Positions 5,415 to 7,774 of a stretch of DNA of 7,774 nt are shown one piece after another. Source of the DNA: Deltaproteobacteria bacterium RIFCSPLOWO2_12_FULL_60_16 (GTDB lineage Bacteria > Desulfobacterota > Binatia > UBA9968); assembly GCA_001798565.1 (NCBI GenBank), contig MGSR01000147.1:1967-9740 (forward strand). Direction: 5' to 3'. Position 1 is the stretch's first letter; each line of letters opens with the position of its first letter. The notes under the pieces are model-generated. The model made no database searches. It worked only from the letters and a program-made list of their open reading frames with translations, and was not told the DNA's origin. Both the position numbers and the translations under genes were made by a program.

Positions 5415-7058
5415 ATGGCTGACGTAACATTCGACGCCGTCATCGTAGGCGGCGGCAATAAGGCTCTGGTTACTGCGATCTATCTTGCCAAATACGGCGG
5501 GATGAAAGTGGCCCTCTTCGAGGAAAGGCACGAGCTTGGAGGGGGTTGGGGATCGCACGAAGCCGCCGCCCCCGGATTCATCAGCAACACGCATGCGAGC
5601 ACGGTCCGCCGCTGGTATTTCCTGCCTCTTTACCGCGATTTTCCCGAGATCGAGGAAAAGGGGCTTAAACTCCTTCATAACAAGGTGGCCCTGGGGGTCA
5701 TCCTCAAAGAGGACCATAGCTGCCTCCCGCTTTATCACCCGGAAGAAGATCCCACGGGCGAGAAAACCTTCCGCGAGGTGCGCCGCTTCGCCGGAGAGAG
5801 GGACGCCGAGAAGTGGCTGAAGGCCTACGAGCTGACGCGGCCGGAAGGAGGCTATCAACTGGCCGCGCTGGAGGATCTCTTCAACCTTCCTCCGCCTCCC
5901 GGCCAGCCTACTCCCCTCGAGAGGTGGCTCACCGACTACATGAAACGGCCCGATGCCCTGGTCGATCGCCGCTTTCTGAACCTGGCTGCGGACCAGGCCG
6001 CCAGCGAGTTCTGGGAGAGCGAGGGCCTGGCCTATTTCACCCTCAGGGTGGCGAAGGCGGTAGGATTTCCCACCGAGGTCGGCGACAGCGGCCTTGAGGT
6101 TTTAAGATCCATCGCCATGAGCCTGGACCGCTGCCTCATCAAGGGCGGCACGCACACCGCGGCCCACGCCTGCCAGCGCGTGCTGCTGGAAAACGGCGGC
6201 AAGTTTTTCACCAAGAACAGGGTCAAGAAGGTGCTCATAGAAAACGGCGCGGCGCGAGGAATCGTGCTCGATGACGGGACCGAAGTGCGCGCCAAAATAG
6301 TCGTCACCACGGTCGACCCTTATCAGCTCTGCTTCGACCTCATCGGCCCGGAACAGCTGGAAAACGGGCTGCTGCGCAAAGTGGCCCACCTTGAACGGAG
6401 CCTCACCTGCATCACCTGGTACACCTGGGCGCTCCACGAGGCCGCGGATTATAGGGCCTCCGACTACAACCCTGACATCAATAACTGCCAGTGGCTCATC
6501 CTGGGCAGCCGCAATATGGAATCCCTCGTCCAGGAGTCCCATTGGAGACGTGTCGGAAAAAATCCTCCCGACCTTCACATCGTCAATTTTCATCATCACT
6601 CCCTGGCCGATCCGACCCAGGCCCCACTGGGGAAACACGTGGTCGGAAGCGAGATCCACGCGGCCCCCGCCTATGCCCTAAGCGAGCGGGAATGGATGGA
6701 GTACAAAAAACAGCACGCCGAAGGGACCATGGCGGAATGGCGGCATTACATGAGGAATATGAGGTGGGATAACGTCATCGGCTACGACGCGATCACGCCT
6801 TACGATGCCGCCAGGAGACAGAGAAACATGGCGCCGGCGGGGAACTGGAACATCATCGACCGGGTGCCCGGACAGAATTTCCCCTACATCCCTGTTCCCG
6901 AGCTCGCCTCGCACCGGACACCGATCAAGAATCTATACGCTACCGGCTCCGCCTGGGGGCGCTACAATGCGGGCCATACCGGCCAGGGATACACCTGCTA
7001 CAAGGCCATCGCCGAGGATCTGAAGCTCAAAAAAACCTGGGAAGGACAACCCTGGTAA
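5415..7058 (+). CDS. Phytoene-desaturase-like NAD(P)/FAD oxidoreductase (COG1233 type), copy 1
   Basis: The 547-residue protein begins with a Rossmann FAD-binding fold: [23 protein letters not shown], where the glycine motif is G12-x-G14-x2-A17 instead of GxGxxG. The ribose-binding acidic residue (E36) and a GGGWGSHE segment follow. The C-terminus has the family's second flavin motif, [21 protein letters not shown] (from residue 506). The length fits the CrtI/CrtO/PYROXD2-like superfamily, which uses FAD to desaturate, saturate or isomerise hydrophobic substrates. There is no signal peptide or clear membrane helix. The gene starts 13 bases after the iron-sulfur gene and is followed 23 bases later by a second family member, so the two are probably made together and may act as a pair. 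It is not necessarily a carotenoid enzyme: no phytoene synthase is in view, and the substrate cannot be predicted. Confidence 0.88.
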   Translation: MADVTFDAVIVGGGNKALVTAIYLAKYGGMKVALFEERHELGGGWGSHEAAAPGFISNTHASTVRRWYFLPLYRDFPEIEEKGLKLLHNKVALGVILKEDHSCLPLYHPEEDPTGEKTFREVRRFAGERDAEKWLKAYELTRPEGGYQLAALEDLFNLPPPPGQPTPLERWLTDYMKRPDALVDRRFLNLAADQAASEFWESEGLAYFTLRVAKAVGFPTEVGDSGLEVLRSIAMSLDRCLIKGGTHTAAHACQRVLLENGGKFFTKNRVKKVLIENGAARGIVLDDGTEVRAKIVVTTVDPYQLCFDLIGPEQLENGLLRKVAHLERSLTCITWYTWALHEAADYRASDYNPDINNCQWLILGSRNMESLVQESHWRRVGKNPPDLHIVNFHHHSLADPTQAPLGKHVVGSEIHAAPAYALSEREWMEYKKQHAEGTMAEWRHYMRNMRWDNVIGYDAITPYDAARRQRNMAPAGNWNIIDRVPGQNFPYIPVPELASHRTPIKNLYATGSAWGRYNAGHTGQGYTCYKAIAEDLKLKKTWEGQPW

Positions 7059-7081
7059 ACGGGCAGAAAGGGAAAGAGGCC

Positions 7082-7774
7082 ATGGCAAAGAAGTATGATG
7101 TGGTGATTATCGGCGCGGGTCCTAACGGCTTGATCGCCGGGGCCTACCTGAGCAAGGCCGGCCTGAAGACTCTGATCGTGGAGAAGAGACTGGAGGCGGG
7201 CGGAGGATTGGCGACGGAAGAATCGACTCTTCCTATGTTTCTCCACAATACGCATTCCATCTACCACATGATGGTCGAGTACGCGCCCGCCTATAAAGAC
7301 CTGAGGTTAGAGGAGAGCTACCGCGTCAAATACATCCGCCCGCCCCTTCAATTCGTGATGCCTTTCCGGGACGGAAGATCTCTTTGTCTCTACACGGACG
7401 TGGAGAAAACTTGCAGCTCCATCGCCCGCTTCTCCGCGAAGGACGCCGACAGCTACCGAGAAATGCACCAGAGGTTCCAAAGTTACATGGAAGAGTTCTT
7501 GGCGCCCGCCACCTACGTCGCGCCGCTTTCCGCCCTGGATCAAACAGCCAAGCTGGAAGCCGATCCCATGGGGAAAGAGCTTCTCGAAATTTCAGAAAAA
7601 AGCCCCTTGCAGATCATCGAGGATCTCTTTGAAAACGAGCAGGTAAGAACTCTGATGCTCTACGCCGCCTGCCACTGGGGCCTGGAGCCGGACCTGGAGG
7701 GGATAGGGTTTCTTGTCCCTCTTTACCTCAATCGGGCCAGCCACTATCGTCTCTGCGTGGGAGGCTCCCACATG
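7082..7774 (+). CDS. Phytoene-desaturase-like NAD(P)/FAD oxidoreductase, copy 2 (3' end outside window)
   Basis: The frame is open from ATG 7082 to the window end with no stop: 231 residues of a protein probably about 500-550 long. A purine-rich GGAAAGAGG (7071-7079) precedes the start. The N-terminus has a canonical FAD motif, G11-A-G13-P-N-G16, with E34 as ribose ligand, then [11 protein letters not shown] and FLHNTHS. It is a diverged paralogue of the preceding gene: both carry GGG where many CrtI proteins have GGR, and both have NTH at the matching place (SNTHAS and HNTHSI). It is the last visible member of the operon starting at 2371. The C-terminal flavin motif and any further genes lie beyond the window. 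Confidence 0.88.
   Translation, partial: MAKKYDVVIIGAGPNGLIAGAYLSKAGLKTLIVEKRLEAGGGLATEESTLPMFLHNTHSIYHMMVEYAPAYKDLRLEESYRVKYIRPPLQFVMPFRDGRSLCLYTDVEKTCSSIARFSAKDADSYREMHQRFQSYMEEFLAPATYVAPLSALDQTAKLEADPMGKELLEISEKSPLQIIEDLFENEQVRTLMLYAACHWGLEPDLEGIGFLVPLYLNRASHYRLCVGGSHM

Noticed and set aside
1..7774. CRISPR arrays, tRNA or rRNA genes, insertion sequences
   Set aside because: No regularly spaced repeats, tRNA-like cloverleaf, rRNA sequence, transposase frame or terminal repeats were seen on either strand.

Overview
The window is GC-rich, gene-dense bacterial DNA with every supported gene on the + strand. It suggests an anaerobic or facultative bacterium with a large redox repertoire. The evidence is a cytosolic molybdenum/tungsten bis-pterin enzyme with a 16-cysteine ferredoxin-like subunit, a cobalamin-type radical SAM enzyme, and two promoter-like sites that closely match the sigma-54 consensus. 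A Desulfobacterota/deltaproteobacterial, NC10 or Rokubacteria-like source would fit, but the sequence does not settle the lineage.

Layout: (1) Bases 1-489 hold two short unrecognised reading frames in the same phase. They are separated by a single TAA and 39 open bases, and may be one gene broken by a nonsense codon. (2) Bases 490-657 are non-coding and carry a near-perfect -24/-12 element (577-593). (3) Bases 658-2103 encode a B12-binding radical SAM protein. (4) Bases 2104-2370 are non-coding and carry an inverted repeat and a second near-perfect -24/-12 element (2239-2255). (5) From 2371 to the window end runs a tight operon with gaps of 4, 13 and 23 bases: a molybdopterin oxidoreductase catalytic subunit, its four-cluster iron-sulfur subunit, and two tandem phytoene-desaturase-like FAD oxidoreductases. 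The second FAD gene runs off the window.

How the parts may work together (inference): the Mo/W enzyme has no Tat or Sec signal, and no membrane anchor gene follows it, so the pair is probably cytosolic. Electrons would pass through the iron-sulfur subunit to or from a soluble partner. The co-transcribed COG1233-type FAD proteins belong to a superfamily that desaturates, saturates or isomerises C=C bonds in hydrophobic polyenes and related lipids. With a B12 radical SAM enzyme under a matching promoter type, the set looks like an oxygen-independent pathway modifying a lipid, isoprenoid or aromatic compound. The substrate cannot be read from the sequence.

The most noteworthy signals outside the genes are the paired sigma-54-type promoters, which imply that the radical SAM gene and the Mo/FAD operon are co-regulated. 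Next is a 13-bp perfect hairpin inside the 3' end of the iron-sulfur gene. Its right arm could alternatively pair with the ribosome-binding site of the next gene.
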